Assembly: GCF_000004195.4 (NCBI RefSeq)
Contig: NC_030679.2
Span: forward strand, 151,590,284 to 151,654,283
Source: Xenopus tropicalis
Taxonomy: Eukaryota; Chordata; Amphibia; Anura; Pipidae
DNA: 64,000 bases
Direction: 5' to 3'
In this document: positions 1 through 10,199 of the stretch, piece after piece
Layout: the number at the start of each line of letters is the position of its first letter
How positions within the stretch are numbered: the stretch's first letter is position 1
Made by a program: the position numbers and the translations under genes
Notes under the pieces: generated by a model
The model's input: the letters and a program-made list of their open reading frames with translations, nothing else
Database searches by the model: none
What the model was told of the DNA's origin: nothing

Positions 1-202
1 ATCTCTTTTCCGGTAGGAGAGCGGATACGCATACGCGTCCGCCCAAGTACTCGTGGGGGGCGGGGTTTCGGCACTCTGCTGCTTTCTGTGATCTTTGCAC
101 TCATCTGAAAACTCTCCAGCTCTCTCTGCACGGACAATTGTGATTATGAATGCCAGCGGCGCAGCCTGTATTCACCCACCACTCTCCTACCGGAAAAGAG
201 AT
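1..202. mobile_element. Small element with 21 bp terminal inverted repeats
   Basis: Positions 1-21 and 182-202 are perfect inverted copies (ATCTCTTTTCCGGTAGGAGAG at the left end, ending in AAAAGAGAT on the right). The interior has no coding potential. A short motif, TGCACGGACAATT, occurs inside near 127 and again just after the right end near 204, so a local duplication also took place. The left end coincides with the window edge and the element could be larger. It is probably a MITE; the family is not recognised. Confidence 0.6.
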
Positions 203-904
203 CTGCACGGACAATTATGATTATATGCATTGAAAGTAGCAACCGCTTTGCTGTTAAAGGCGAGTAACCAGTAGCAGTTCTCCATTTAGTTTGCTCAGCT
301 GTAGGCCAAGGAAAAATGTAAATGGGATGGAGAGGGAACCAAGGAAATAAAATGATCCTTGTCTAGAACTCTAAGCTCAGTTCAGAAAATTAAGATGCTT
401 ACTACAGGGATATGTAGACCCAGTCCATACACTGTGATAACAGCACTCCGGTAGCATATTATTAGATCTTCCACTCCTACAGGGAAGTTCATTATTAGCC
501 TTATAAGTGCCACTGGAGTTTTCATATGAGTGCATAGATCACATATCAGAGCCAGCTCTTATATTTGCATTTTAAGGGGTTGGCCACATATAGTTACTGA
601 ATGCGCAGATCTGGTACCACTTTGTTCATCCACATTTAGGGCCAAATTGGGCTGACTTCATTACAATTGGATCATCTACTGGGCTTATGGAGACGCGTCA
701 GCTAAGGACCACATTAGTGCAATGGTATCAAACACAGAGACAGTATTTTTGTTATGTATGTTAACTAGTAAGTTGGGATCCTGTTGATGGGTGCCAACTG
801 CCCAGGATATCCTCTAGATGTAGGTGATAGGATAAGCTTTGATTGGACAATTTGCTTCCTTTATTAATTATTTGATTATTGAAACTTAGCAGAAGTGGCT
901 GCAT
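203..904. other. Intergenic, nothing recognised
   Basis: AT-rich unique-looking sequence with no ORF of interest, no RNA gene and no clear repeat structure visible by eye. Confidence 0.5.
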
Positions 905-1013
905 TTCCCACCCTAGGCTTATACTCGAGTCAATAAGATTTTCCAGTTTTCTTAGGTAAAATTATGTACCTCGGCTTATATTCGGATCGGCTTATACTCG
1001 AGTATATACGGTA
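905..1013. repeat. Interspersed repeat fragment with CTCGAG palindromes
   Basis: The motif GGCTTATACTCGAGT occurs near 915-930 and again near 983-997, and TTATACTCGAGTATA is a near-perfect palindrome. Text of this kind (actcgagtataagccga) is common in interspersed repeats of vertebrates, but I cannot name the family. Confidence 0.45.
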
Positions 1014-2128
1014 ACAATTCATCTCTTGGTTAAAATTGTACCACGGCATCTACTGCCTACTCCTCCATCGCTCTTCCAGGTTAAGGTCTGAGCAACCTCA
1101 GCGCAGAAAAACCCTCTACCTAGTCTTAATGTCATTTTGTAGGTGTTACCTTCTAAGCCTCGGGGTGTAGCCATTATTGTCTAATCATTTGGTTGATGAA
1201 TCCCTGAACTGTTACAAGGACATAGCAGAGATGTACAATTAACCTGGCAAAATCAATGGGGCAATTAAGGAAAGACTATCAAGGTTGGGTTTGTTTATGG
1301 TTTTCTCTGAAGCTGGACATGAGTGGACATGATGCTCTACCAACACATTAGCACACATTATACACAGATAGTTTGGGGGGCTGTGTTGAGAAAAGAAGGC
1401 TACCCATCTTGACCTGAAGACCACAATTTTCACCTGAAACATCTACCATCACCCACAGTTTTCCTTAATGCCTCTAGGAGAAGGTTGAGAGACTTCAGCA
1501 TAGTCCTACTAAAGAAGCTCTTCATAACAACCTCATATATACCCCATTCCAATGCAACTAGAACTACTTGTATACAAAGAACACAGTACAATGACCTTGT
1601 AGACAGTAACCTTGTTCAGAGGTGGAGCAGGGAGGAGCTCCCATAATGCTCCAAGTGCAATGAATGTCCTCTTGGTCAAGTGACCAAGGGAAGGAGAAGG
1701 AGATTGCATAGGGAACCAGGGGAGTGGGGGGCAAAACCATTCACAAAAATATCCAGAAGAGTTGATACATTCAAAAAGTCTACCTATAATTGTTACAGCC
1801 TCTCTGTTTCTTTCCCATTCCATAAATAATACAAACACAATAACACATTTGTTGCTCAAAATACATTTTTGTTCACAGAAAAGAAACACAGTTTTTCATG
1901 GAACAAATCTCAAAGTAAAAATACGGCATCTGAAAGCTGTCGGGTCACGTAGAAGTCAGTGGCAGAGGCCATTTTTCCATTGGCTAATCTTGTTTCTATC
2001 GTGGTTTTTGTAGGGTTTTTTGACTATTTGATTGGTGCAACAACACAAAAAATGTTATTAAATCACTTGACATTCGTGGTTTCAGAGAAAATTTGTGATA
2101 AATGTTGATAAATGGCCTCCAGGGGTCT
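1014..2128. other. 3' flank of the first olfactory receptor, no gene
   Basis: Only short chance ORFs are present. The part from about 1800 to 2128 directly follows the stop codon of the minus-strand receptor and probably holds its 3' UTR. No strong polyadenylation signal could be chosen. Confidence 0.4.
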
Positions 2129-3052
2129 TCAACTGATTATTTGCTTTTTAAGGGCCTCCTTTATATCTTTGCTCCTCAAGCTGTAAATAAGGGGGTTAAG
2201 CAAAGGAATCACTGAAATGTATAACAGGGAGAGAACTTTGCTGATGGTCTGTGTTTGTTTTGTGGGAGGAACCGTATACGTTGCAATGAGAGTCCCGTAA
2301 AACATGGAGACCACGGCCAAGTGGGAGCTGCAGGTGGAGAAGGCTTTCTGTCTCCCAATGCTGGACACTATCTTTAGGATTTCATGGGCAATACAGATAT
2401 AGGATCCAATGATAAGAATAACGGGGAAAAAAAACACAAGAACCGACTGCAAACTGACATCTAGTTTGGAAGAATAAATGTCTGAGCAGGAAAGATCTAG
2501 AAGAGGATAAAGATCACAAAAGAAATGGTTAATGGTATCTTCCTTACAAAACCGCAGTGCCGTTATCATGTACATGGTACTTATTGAAGCAACAAGGTTA
2601 ATCGCCCATGAAATGAGAATTAGTTTGAGACAAACCCTGTGGGACATTATAGAAATGTATCTCAGGGGGATGCAGATGGCCACGTATCTGTCATAGGCCA
2701 TTACTGCTAGGAGCAAACACTCAAAACGTTCCGAGACAGCAAAAAAATAGAGTTGAATAATACAGTTGGGAAGGGACATTGTGGCCCCATCATGTATTAC
2801 AGTAAGGAGGAGGGTTGGGGCAACGGCTGAGGAACCCAGGAGATCAGTCAGGGCCAACTGCCAAAGAAAGAAGTACATGGGGGAGTGGAGGCTCCGGCTG
2901 GAGGCTACCAACACTATGATAAGGACGTTCTCCCAAACTGTCAGAATGTAAATCAGAAGGAACAGAGAAAAGAGAGGAACCTTGAAGTTGTGGAGATTCT
3001 GAAATCCCAAGAGAACAATCTCACTGACCCACGTCTGGTTCTTCTCATGCAT
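2129..3052 (-). CDS. Olfactory receptor, class II (tetrapod type), intact
   Basis: This is a 307-residue rhodopsin-like G-protein-coupled receptor expected in cilia of olfactory neurons, signalling through G-olf. All hallmark motifs are visible: an N-glycosylation site NQT at residues 5-7, PMYFFL at 58-63 (TM2), the conserved disulfide cysteines C97 and C179, MAYDRYVAIC at 118-127 (end of TM3), SY at 217-218 (TM5), KAFSTCSSHL at 236-245 (TM6) and PLLNPLIYSLR at 283-293 (TM7). Length and single-exon coding are normal for the family. The ATG at 3052 lies 3 nt after a good splice acceptor (TTTCTGTCTCCTAG, exon starting at 3055), so a non-coding 5' exon further right is likely, as is common for OR genes. 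The protein is about 88% identical by eye to the copy at 7825-8772, so the two are a recent tandem duplication. The ligand is unknown. Subfamily was not assigned. Confidence 0.96.
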   Translation of the reverse strand: MHEKNQTWVSEIVLLGFQNLHNFKVPLFSLFLLIYILTVWENVLIIVLVASSRSLHSPMYFFLWQLALTDLLGSSAVAPTLLLTVIHDGATMSLPNCIIQLYFFAVSERFECLLLAVMAYDRYVAICIPLRYISIMSHRVCLKLILISWAINLVASISTMYMITALRFCKEDTINHFFCDLYPLLDLSCSDIYSSKLDVSLQSVLVFFFPVILIIGSYICIAHEILKIVSSIGRQKAFSTCSSHLAVVSMFYGTLIATYTVPPTKQTQTISKVLSLLYISVIPLLNPLIYSLRSKDIKEALKKQIIS

Positions 3053-3057
3053 TGCCT

Positions 3058-3896
3058 AGGAGACAGAAATATATAATATGTGTAACAAGTACATGGGGCT
3101 CGCAGCACCCAGAGGTGGGGTATTAATCCAGGAATCTATCCTTAAGCCTTATTGCCCTATACTGGCAGCTTTGGCACCACAGGGCACTAACCCCCACTAG
3201 CCTCCTCATTGGAACCTCTCAATGCTCTACTAACTATCCTGATCCTACTTCTCACTCCTAGAGTAACCTAGAACAAACTATCCTATAACTTACTACTCCT
3301 ACTGCAACCTATCTCCATTCCAGGCCCCCCAGCACCCCCAGTTCAGACCCAGAGAGGCCAAACACATGTGCCCTTTCCTCTTTATATATTATGGGCTTAC
3401 TCCCTCTCTCAGCCCCAGTACAGGCCCACACATAGCTGGCCAAGAACCTTCGGTGAAACCAACAGGATTAAAGGTTTGCCAGATCTTTACCCTCCAACGT
3501 TCTCCTCCTGTTTCTAAACATCAATGTCTTTATTTGACAAACCTCTGACCCATCTGGAGCAACGGGGGAGTTACATAAGATTTGCACCATACTTCCACAA
3601 TGATTAGTGTCCAAACTGGCAGTCTTGGGACTTCCATCACTTACCTGTAGTTGGACTTTTTGTCCGGTCGCTCTCAGAGGGTTCGACTGGGTTCTCACAT
3701 CTCGACTGCTCTCAGTCTCAATACCGGGAACCCCAGGGTTGTGCATTAAGTCCGCTATTGTACACTCTATACACAAATCATGGTGTTCCTACTTACTCTG
3801 GAAGACACTACGGTGATGGGACTTATCTCGGGAAAGGAGAGTGAGATGGAATATAGAGATGAGGTGGAGCGGCTGTCGGAGTGGTGTAGAGCCAAC
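3058..3896. other. Intron or intergenic sequence upstream of the first OR, no gene
   Basis: This stretch is unique-looking and pyrimidine-rich. It is expected to contain the intron between an unseen 5' exon and the OR coding exon. No exon or promoter could be supported. Confidence 0.4.
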
Positions 3897-4075
3897 ATCC
3901 TACAGGGAAGAACAGATCTCCTTTTATTACCCGGTGCCAGTAACCCCTACAGCTGGGAAACCTACTGGGAAATCTCCGGGAGACTCGGGGCTTTGGGGTA
4001 ATTACCAGCCCTTGGGGGAATCTGAGAGACATCTGATATCAACACATTCATTTGTAGTTTATTGAGATTTTCTCG
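3897..4075. repeat. Duplicated block, copy 1 (pair at 9521-9690)
   Basis: The sequence starting at GGGAAGAACAGATCTCC and running through GGTGCCAGTAACCCC, CTGGGAAACCTACTGGG and GGGGCTTTGGGGTAATTACC is repeated almost exactly at 9521-9690, in the same orientation and at a similar distance (about 0.8 kb) upstream of the other OR gene. This shows that the duplication unit included upstream DNA. Confidence 0.85.
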
Positions 4076-4285
4076 TTTCTATCAAGTTTATCCGCAGTTC
4101 CCCTTCAGGTTATTGGGGGGAATAAACTGATCCCATGAGTTAGTAACTATCTATAGTATAATGGGAACCACATCAGTTTACATGAAGGAGAATGAGGCCC
4201 CATTGTCAGCTGAGACTTTCCTGCCAATAAGGAGCCCATAGATGGGAGGCGTCGGCTGATGTTTAACAGGGGGGTAAATACACTA

Positions 4286-4964
4286 CGGGGGGGATTTATC
4301 ACTCAAATTTACATTTTTTCCATCACCAGGATTTTTTTTTTGAGCTAAAATTCGAAAACGATTCAAAAACTTAAATGTTCGATATTTATTACGTGCAAAA
4401 AATTCCAGAAACTCGAATGTAAAACGTCGGCGTGTAAAGCTTGTGGGTTTGTGTAGAAGCCAATGGGGTTTGTCCAACGCAAAATTCAAGCCAATTTAGC
4501 AATTCAAGTTTTTCTGTTCTTTCGAGCTTATAAATTCACCAATTCGCAGAATTTGAGTTTCTATCCAAAATATTATTTGTTTTTTTATATTCAGATTTTT
4601 TAAGTAAGGAATATTTGAGATTTTTTCAATTGTGAGTTTATTCGATGTAGAAAACAACAGCGATGAGCAAATTTTTTCGCCAGACATGGATTCGCAGCGC
4701 TTTACGCATTTCGCCATTTTTCACAAAACTTCCGTGAAAATTCGCTGTGTGTTAAAAAAATCTTCCTGTGTGTCAAATTGGGCGCGGTCGCGTCAAAAAA
4801 AAGCGCGGGCGACCAGAAAAGCCGCGTACAACAACAAAAAAGTGCAACAAATGCAGTTTGCAAATTTTTTGTCTTTTCGCAGATTTTATGGCGAAGCGAA
4901 ACGGGACAGATTCGCTCATCGCTAGAAAAGAACTAAAATCCGAAATTCGAAAATTGATAAATAA
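4286..4964. mobile_element. MITE with GGATTTATCA / TTGATAAAT ends, carrying a nested element
   Basis: The left end GGGGGGATTTATCACTC and the right end near 4950-4964 (AAATTGATAAATAAG) are inverted relatives. The body is AT-rich with alternating TTCGAA-like words. It is interrupted at 4659-4923 by a second inverted-repeat element. There is no transposase. The family assignment is uncertain. Confidence 0.5.
4659..4923. mobile_element. Nested inverted-repeat MITE (AGCGATGAGC ends), copy 1
   Basis: It begins AGCGATGAGC and ends GCTCATCGCT, a perfect 10 bp terminal inverted repeat. The interior is rich in TTCGC/GCGAA words. A related copy lies at 4966-5360. The element is non-autonomous. Confidence 0.6.
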
Positions 4965-4965
4965 G

Positions 4966-5360
4966 TAGTGACGAGCGAATCTGTTCCAATTTGCTTTGCC
5001 ATAAAATTAGCGAAACAGCAAGAAAATATGCAAAATGGCAAAAAATTCACGAAATGCATTTCTCGCGCGATTATTTTGTTGCCCGCATCTATTTTTTTTG
5101 TTGCCTGTGCTATTTTGACACAGCCACGCCCCAATCTTGACATGACCGCGGCTTTTTTTCTGCCGCAACCACGCCCTTTTTTGCGCCTTTCTTATGCGGC
5201 CACGCCCTTTTTTACGTGACCACATCCAATTTGAAGTGCAAAAAAAACAATTCTGTGCGCCAAATTTTTCCATGGCGAATTTTCACAGAAATTTTGCGAA
5301 ACAATTTGCCAATGGCAAAATGCAGAAATTGGCTGCGAATCCATGCCTGGCTCATCGCTA
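4966..5360. mobile_element. Inverted-repeat MITE of the same family, copy 2
   Basis: It begins TAGTGACGAGCGAATC and ends GGCTCATCGCTA, the same terminal sequence as the element at 4659-4923 with two differences. The interior again has GCGAA/TTCGC words on both strands and would form a long foldback. It contains no ORF with recognisable function. Confidence 0.55.
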
Positions 5361-5524
5361 TATCTAAGCCCATATGTCACTCACATTGTTCCAAGAGCAA
5401 ATTCGTAACTGATATTCTCCATTCCTCCACTAAACGCCATTCCCATTCTTTAACTTCTCTATTTATACATTTTTGTAGCCCTGAAGCCAAACCAAATACC
5501 ACGTTGAAGAAACTTGCCAGTTTC

Positions 5525-5800
5525 CGAGACTTAGGGGCCCATTTACTAACCATCGATTTATTTTGTAAACTCAAATCGAAATTTTAGCTCAAAAGGTCGC
5601 AGAGAAAACACTGCGACTTTTTCGAGATTTACTATGCGCCTAAACACTTGAAAATCTGAATTCAACAATTAAACTTGTAGGAGCCAAAGGCAAAGGTCCC
5701 TTCTCTTTCCTTGAAGTTCTTTCTTTTGTCTCAAAACTTTCAAGATTTCGCTGGGTTTTTCCCAAAACCTTTTTTCTTTATTGTCGCAGCGGCAATTTCT
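5525..5800. repeat. Interspersed repeat, copy 1 (related to 9835-10160)
   Basis: The words CTTTCCTTGAAGTTC, TTTTGTCTC, TTTCGCTGGGTTTT and GTCGCAGCG are shared in order with 9835-10160. It starts GGGGCCCATTTACTAA, a typical end of frog MITEs. It may also be part of the OR-flank duplication. Confidence 0.55.
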
Positions 5801-5971
5801 CTAGCTTGGAAATAATCGTGGCTCACCCCAGGCCGAGAGAAACCCACTGGGTCCCATGATTGTGTGTTTGTCACTGGCCACTTGTGGTGTCATATTGTCC
5901 ATCTTACTTTATAGGCTGCTGCCTGGGATTATTATTGGCTGGGGATTTGGTTCAATAACCACCTGTCTGTG

Positions 5972-6391
5972 TTTGTGGATGACAGACTGTGTAACGCTAA
6001 GCAGTGTCAGTCAGCACCTACTAAAGCTAATACAGTTCTTACTTGTTGTTACTAACTCTACCTACTACTTTGTCTCAGGCACTTCCAACCTGTCCCACAT
6101 TTCCAAAAACCCCATATTTCACCCTTCTACTGCTGCTCCACCTCCCAATGCACCAGAGGAACCCATGCAAATCATTCTGCTGGGGTGTCTGTACTGTGGT
6201 ACAAAGGGACAAATTCTTTAAAACTGTCCACCAACCCCTGGAAACTTAAGGACAGACACATACGTATGGCACAAAATCCACTCCAACCTGTGCTTGTTTG
6301 TGGATGACAGACTGTGTAACGCTAAGCAGTGTCAGTCAGCACCTACTAAAGCTAATACAGTTCTTACTTGTTGTTACTAACTCTACCTACT
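5972..6391. repeat. Direct repeat of about 95 bp, two copies 325 bp apart
   Basis: Positions 5972-6065 and 6297-6391 both carry the same text starting GTTTGTGGATGACAGACTG and ending ACTAACTCTACCTAC, essentially without change. The near identity suggests a recent local duplication. Neither copy encodes a recognisable protein. Confidence 0.8.
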
Positions 6392-6547
6392 TAGTGGCCC
6401 AGGTAAGGGCTGCATTGAGCTTGCAGTGCAATATTAGTTGCCCAGTTCTTAACGAGGCTGTTAATGAGCTGGGGAGAGTGCAAGAGATTGCAAATAATTA
6501 ATTAATGTAGAGGTCTTTCATAAGAGGGGTCATGATATACCATAAAG

Positions 6548-6853
6548 CAGGTGTCCCCAACCTTTCTTACTTGTGAGCCACAGTCAAATGTAAAAAGACT
6601 TGGGGAGCAACACAAACATCATAAAAGTTCATGGAGGAGCCAAATAAGGGCTGTGATTGGCTATTAGGGGCCTCTATGCACCCTATCAGCTTACAGGGGC
6701 TTTATTTGGTAGGAAATCTTGTTTTTATTCAACCAAAACTTGCCCCCAAGTCAGGAATTAAAAAATAACTCCCTGGTTTGGGGGCACTGAGAGCAACACC
6801 CAAGGGGTTGGGGAGCAACATGTTGCCCCTGAGACACTGGTTGGGGATCCCTG
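6548..6853. mobile_element. hAT-type MITE, 306 bp, with 8 bp target duplication
   Basis: It begins CAGGTGTCCCCAACC and ends GGTTGGGGATCCCTG. The flanking octamers CCATAAAG (6540-6547) and CCATAGAG (6854-6861) match at 7 of 8 positions, as expected for an 8 bp hAT target-site duplication. There is no transposase. A second copy of the same 306 bp length lies in the opposite orientation at 17646-17951. Confidence 0.8.
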
Positions 6854-6861
6854 CCATAGAG

Positions 6862-7824
6862 GATATTGTAGACAGATAGCAGGGGGTATAATTTTCATGT
6901 AAAAACAAGAGATCCCCCTTTTTGACTTGAGGAGCTCAATTTCTACCTTTACTGTGTATGAGGGCAGGGCCATTTTAATAATTGGGCAAAAGGGGCAATT
7001 AACCAGGGTCCATCCTCAGATCTTTCAGTTGCTAAAACCTTTGACTGAAACATCCCTCAGAAATGGCAGACCACTCATTTTATGGCAACACATGTTCCAA
7101 ATGGATATATTTGTAACAAAAAGCCCAACACTGTTGGAACAGGCCGGCAAGTCTGACTTATTTCAGAAAGTGCAGATTTCTTTCTGTATTTCCTGCCTTG
7201 TATTGTATTCAAGTTCCTCTGCTTGATGGAAGCCCTATTAGAAATGGATTGGTGGGGGTCCCCCCAATGGGATCTTTGCCCTAGGCCCACTGGATGATGG
7301 CGTCTCTATTCTATCTCTTCCCTATTCATTTCATTGGTATCATGGAAAGTTCCAACTCCTTCCACTAAATCTGCCCACAAAGTGAATGCAAAGATATAAC
7401 TGTGGGCACAGGAAGGATGATATAATCTGCCGATGCTTTTGTTATTATATCCCAGTGCCGACGAGTTGGGGTTCATGTTGGGGCCCCCCTAGCTCTCCCC
7501 TAAGCACTTCTTTGCTCGTTCTTTAATGAATTTGTGCAAAACAACAGAACATGGCTGCAACTTATCTTTTCCATTTTATTCCCTTCTCATTAGCGCCGAG
7601 CAAACAAATATCCAAGAAACAAAGATGAAAGTCCATGTAGGGAGGAGCCCCGGTGCTATAACGCTCAGTAATGCTCACTATACAATGGGCGTTCCTTGGG
7701 TCACATGACCTGCTACGGTGTCTCCATAGCACAATTGAGCATAAGAAGCTATGGGAGTGGGGGGGAACCCGTATGTATACGTATAATGGATATGGCCTCA
7801 CTTACGTGTTTCTTTCCCATTCCA
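6862..7824. other. 3' flank of the second olfactory receptor, no gene
   Basis: No coding region or RNA gene is recognised. The last few hundred bases before 7825 are expected to include the 3' UTR of the minus-strand receptor. Confidence 0.4.
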
Positions 7825-8772
7825 TTAATTAGTAGATATGGATGTTCCAATGACTAATATCTTTGTAAGGGCCTCCTTTAGATCTTTGCTCCTCAAGCTA
7901 TAAATAAGGGGGTTGAGCAAAGGAATCACTACAATGTATAACAGGGAGAGAACTTTGCTGATGGTCTGTGTTTGTTTTTTTACGGGAGGAGCCATATACG
8001 TTGCAATGAGAGTCCCGTAATATAAGGAGACCACAGCCAAGTGGGAGCTGCAGGTGGAGAAGGCTTTTCGCCTCACGGTATGGGACACTATCTTTAGGAT
8101 TTCATGGGCAATACAGATATATGAAACAATGATAAGAATAACAGGGGAAGAAAACACAAGAACCGACTGCAAACTGACATCTAGTTTCACAAAAAAAGTG
8201 TCTGAGCAGGAAAGATCTAGAAGAGGGTAAAGATCACAAAAGAAATGGTTAATGGTATCTACCTTACAAAACCACAGTGCCGTTATCATGTACATGGTAC
8301 TTATTGACGAAACAAGGTTAATCGCCCATGAAACGAGGATTAGTTTGAGACAAACCCTGTGGGACATTATAGAAGTGTATCTCAGGGGGATGCAGATGGC
8401 CACGTATCTGTCATAGGCCATTACTGCTAGGAGCAAACACTCAAAACGTTCCGAGACAGCAAAAAAATAGAGTTGAATAATACAGCTGGGAAGGGACATT
8501 GTGGCCCCATCATGTATTACAGTAAGGAGGAGGGTTGGGGCAACGGTGGAGGAACCCAGTAGATCAGTCAGGGCCAACTGCCAAAGAAAGAAGTACATGG
8601 GGGAGTGGAGGTTCCGGCTGGTTGGTACCAACACTATGATGAGGACATTGGCACAGAAGGTCACAATATAAATCAGAAGGAACAGAGAAAAGAGAGGAAC
8701 CTTGAAGTTGTGGAGGTTCTGAAATCCCAAAAGAACAATCTGACTGACCCACGTCTGGTTCTTCTCATGCAT
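7825..8772 (-). CDS. Olfactory receptor, class II, intact tandem paralogue
   Basis: This is a 315-residue seven-transmembrane odorant receptor with the same motif set as its neighbour at 2129-3052: NQT near the N-terminus, PMYFFL, MAYDRYVAIC, SY, KAFSTCSSHL and PLLNPLIYSLR. The start is fixed by an ATG at 8772 placed 3 nt after the same acceptor (TTTCTGTCTCCTAG). Differences from the first copy cluster in TM1, in the second half of extracellular loop 2 and start of TM5 (after CSD), in intracellular loop 3 and at the C-terminus, where this copy is 8 residues longer. Loop 2 and TM5 line the odorant pocket in this family, so ligand range may have diverged, but that is inference. No frameshift or premature stop is present, so it is probably functional. 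Confidence 0.96.
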   Translation of the reverse strand: MHEKNQTWVSQIVLLGFQNLHNFKVPLFSLFLLIYIVTFCANVLIIVLVPTSRNLHSPMYFFLWQLALTDLLGSSTVAPTLLLTVIHDGATMSLPSCIIQLYFFAVSERFECLLLAVMAYDRYVAICIPLRYTSIMSHRVCLKLILVSWAINLVSSISTMYMITALWFCKVDTINHFFCDLYPLLDLSCSDTFFVKLDVSLQSVLVFSSPVILIIVSYICIAHEILKIVSHTVRRKAFSTCSSHLAVVSLYYGTLIATYMAPPVKKQTQTISKVLSLLYIVVIPLLNPLIYSLRSKDLKEALTKILVIGTSISTN

Positions 8773-8774
8773 TG

Positions 8775-9520
8775 CCTAGGAGACAGAAATATTTTAAAGA
8801 CTAAATAAACAGACTTACCAATGGTCTCCAAAACACATGTTCTGTTTAGATGCTACTGCCCTACATATTTGTACGTCGGTGGCCTCACATAGTTACAGTA
8901 CCTTCTACTGACTGGCAGAAAAAGGAGTAGGAGTCAGGCAGCTGCCTTGGGAGGCACAGCAAGGGGCTTTGGAACTGGAAAAGCCGGCAGGGAGGGAGGA
9001 AAAGAAGGGGAGCATTGTAACGTAAGGTGCATCTCTGTCAGGATAGAAGGAAACATGCTCAGGTGGCCATCATAGCACCTCAGGGTGGCCAGGAAATCAA
9101 GGTAAAGTCAAGAACACCCAATGACGGCCCTGATAGACTTTTGTGGCCTTTACATTCTGTCAGGTGAGACCCCAAGGAGTGAAGATCAAGTGAAACTGAA
9201 GTGTTGTGACAGGTGGTGAGTTCTTCAGGCAAGAGACCAAGAGGCCCAAAGGGAACCAGAAGTCTGGGAACGGGTGGAGCAGGTGAAAAACTGAACAGGG
9301 CAGAGCAGACAGTTATCTGTAGAATCTGGAACAGGACGGAGTGGGTGATGATTAGGAACAGGGCAGAGTGGGTCCCAGCAGGGCCCCGTAGGGCACAGGA
9401 CACACGGCAAAGGGCAGCAAGAGTCAAGAAAAGAAGGGTTAGGGTCACTTTACAGGAAAGATGTTCTTGGGGGAATATTCTACTGATTTGCACCTACCAG
9501 AACCGCCCCAGATACTGACT
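8775..9520. other. Upstream region of the second OR, no gene
   Basis: Unique-looking sequence that should contain the intron before the OR coding exon. The short text CTACCAGAACCGCCCCAGATACTGA (9497-9521) recurs at 21901-21925, so a repeat fragment is present at the right end. Confidence 0.4.
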
Positions 9521-9690
9521 GGGCAGGGAAGAACAGATCTCCTTTTATTACCCGGTGCCAGTAACCCCCACAGCTGGGAAACCTACTGGGAAATCTCCAG
9601 GAGCCTCGGGGCTTTGGGGTAATTACCAATCTTCAGGGAATCGTTACAATTAACACATTTCAGAGCTCATTTAGAGAGATTTAATGAGAT
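9521..9690. repeat. Duplicated block, copy 2 (pair at 3897-4075)
   Basis: Near-identical to 3897-4075 and in the same position relative to the OR gene. It marks the right side of a roughly 5.7 kb tandem segmental duplication. Confidence 0.85.
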
Positions 9691-9834
9691 TTTTGTTTCT
9701 TAGCTTTGTAAAAAGATTATCAAAAAGATCCCCCCAAAGGCGACTGATACCAACCCCCCATTTCCCTTCCATGGTCGGGTCTTTACACATTTTCACATAT
9801 ATATATATATAACAAATATTGCCGGAAAATCCAA

Positions 9835-10160
9835 ATTTGACAATTTACCCGGTTAAACTCGCAGAGTTCATGTAGAAGCCGATAGCAGAGGCCCCTCCCC
9901 TTTCCTTGAAGTTCGTTCTTTTATCTCGAAACTTTAGCGATTTCGCTGGGTTTTGTCCGAAATCTCTACTATTTCTATTTGTCACAGCGACGATTTGATA
10001 ATGTTGGGATTTTCACGCCCACAATTCCAAAAAGTTACGTTTTTTACAACTTTTCTCACAGCGACTTTTCCTTGGGTCTTTTTTTAGTGGGAAAAGGAGT
10101 TTAGTCGAATTTGAAAATAAACAAATTGAGAAAAGGAGTTTTAGTAAATTTTCCAGTAAA
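9835..10160. repeat. Interspersed repeat, copy 2 (related to 5525-5800)
   Basis: It shares CTTTCCTTGAAGTTC and GATTTCGCTGGGTTTT in the same order with 5525-5800 and ends with TTTTAGTAAATTTTCC, a typical inverted partner of ...TTTACTAA ends. Confidence 0.5.
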
Positions 10161-10199
10161 GCGGCAGAATCCTGCACGGAACTTAGTTCTCAATCCAAT

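Noticed and set aside
1239..1889. Minus-strand ORFs of 67 and 118 codons left of the first OR
   Set aside because: No homology recognised, short, no splice or promoter context; expected by chance in AT-rich DNA.
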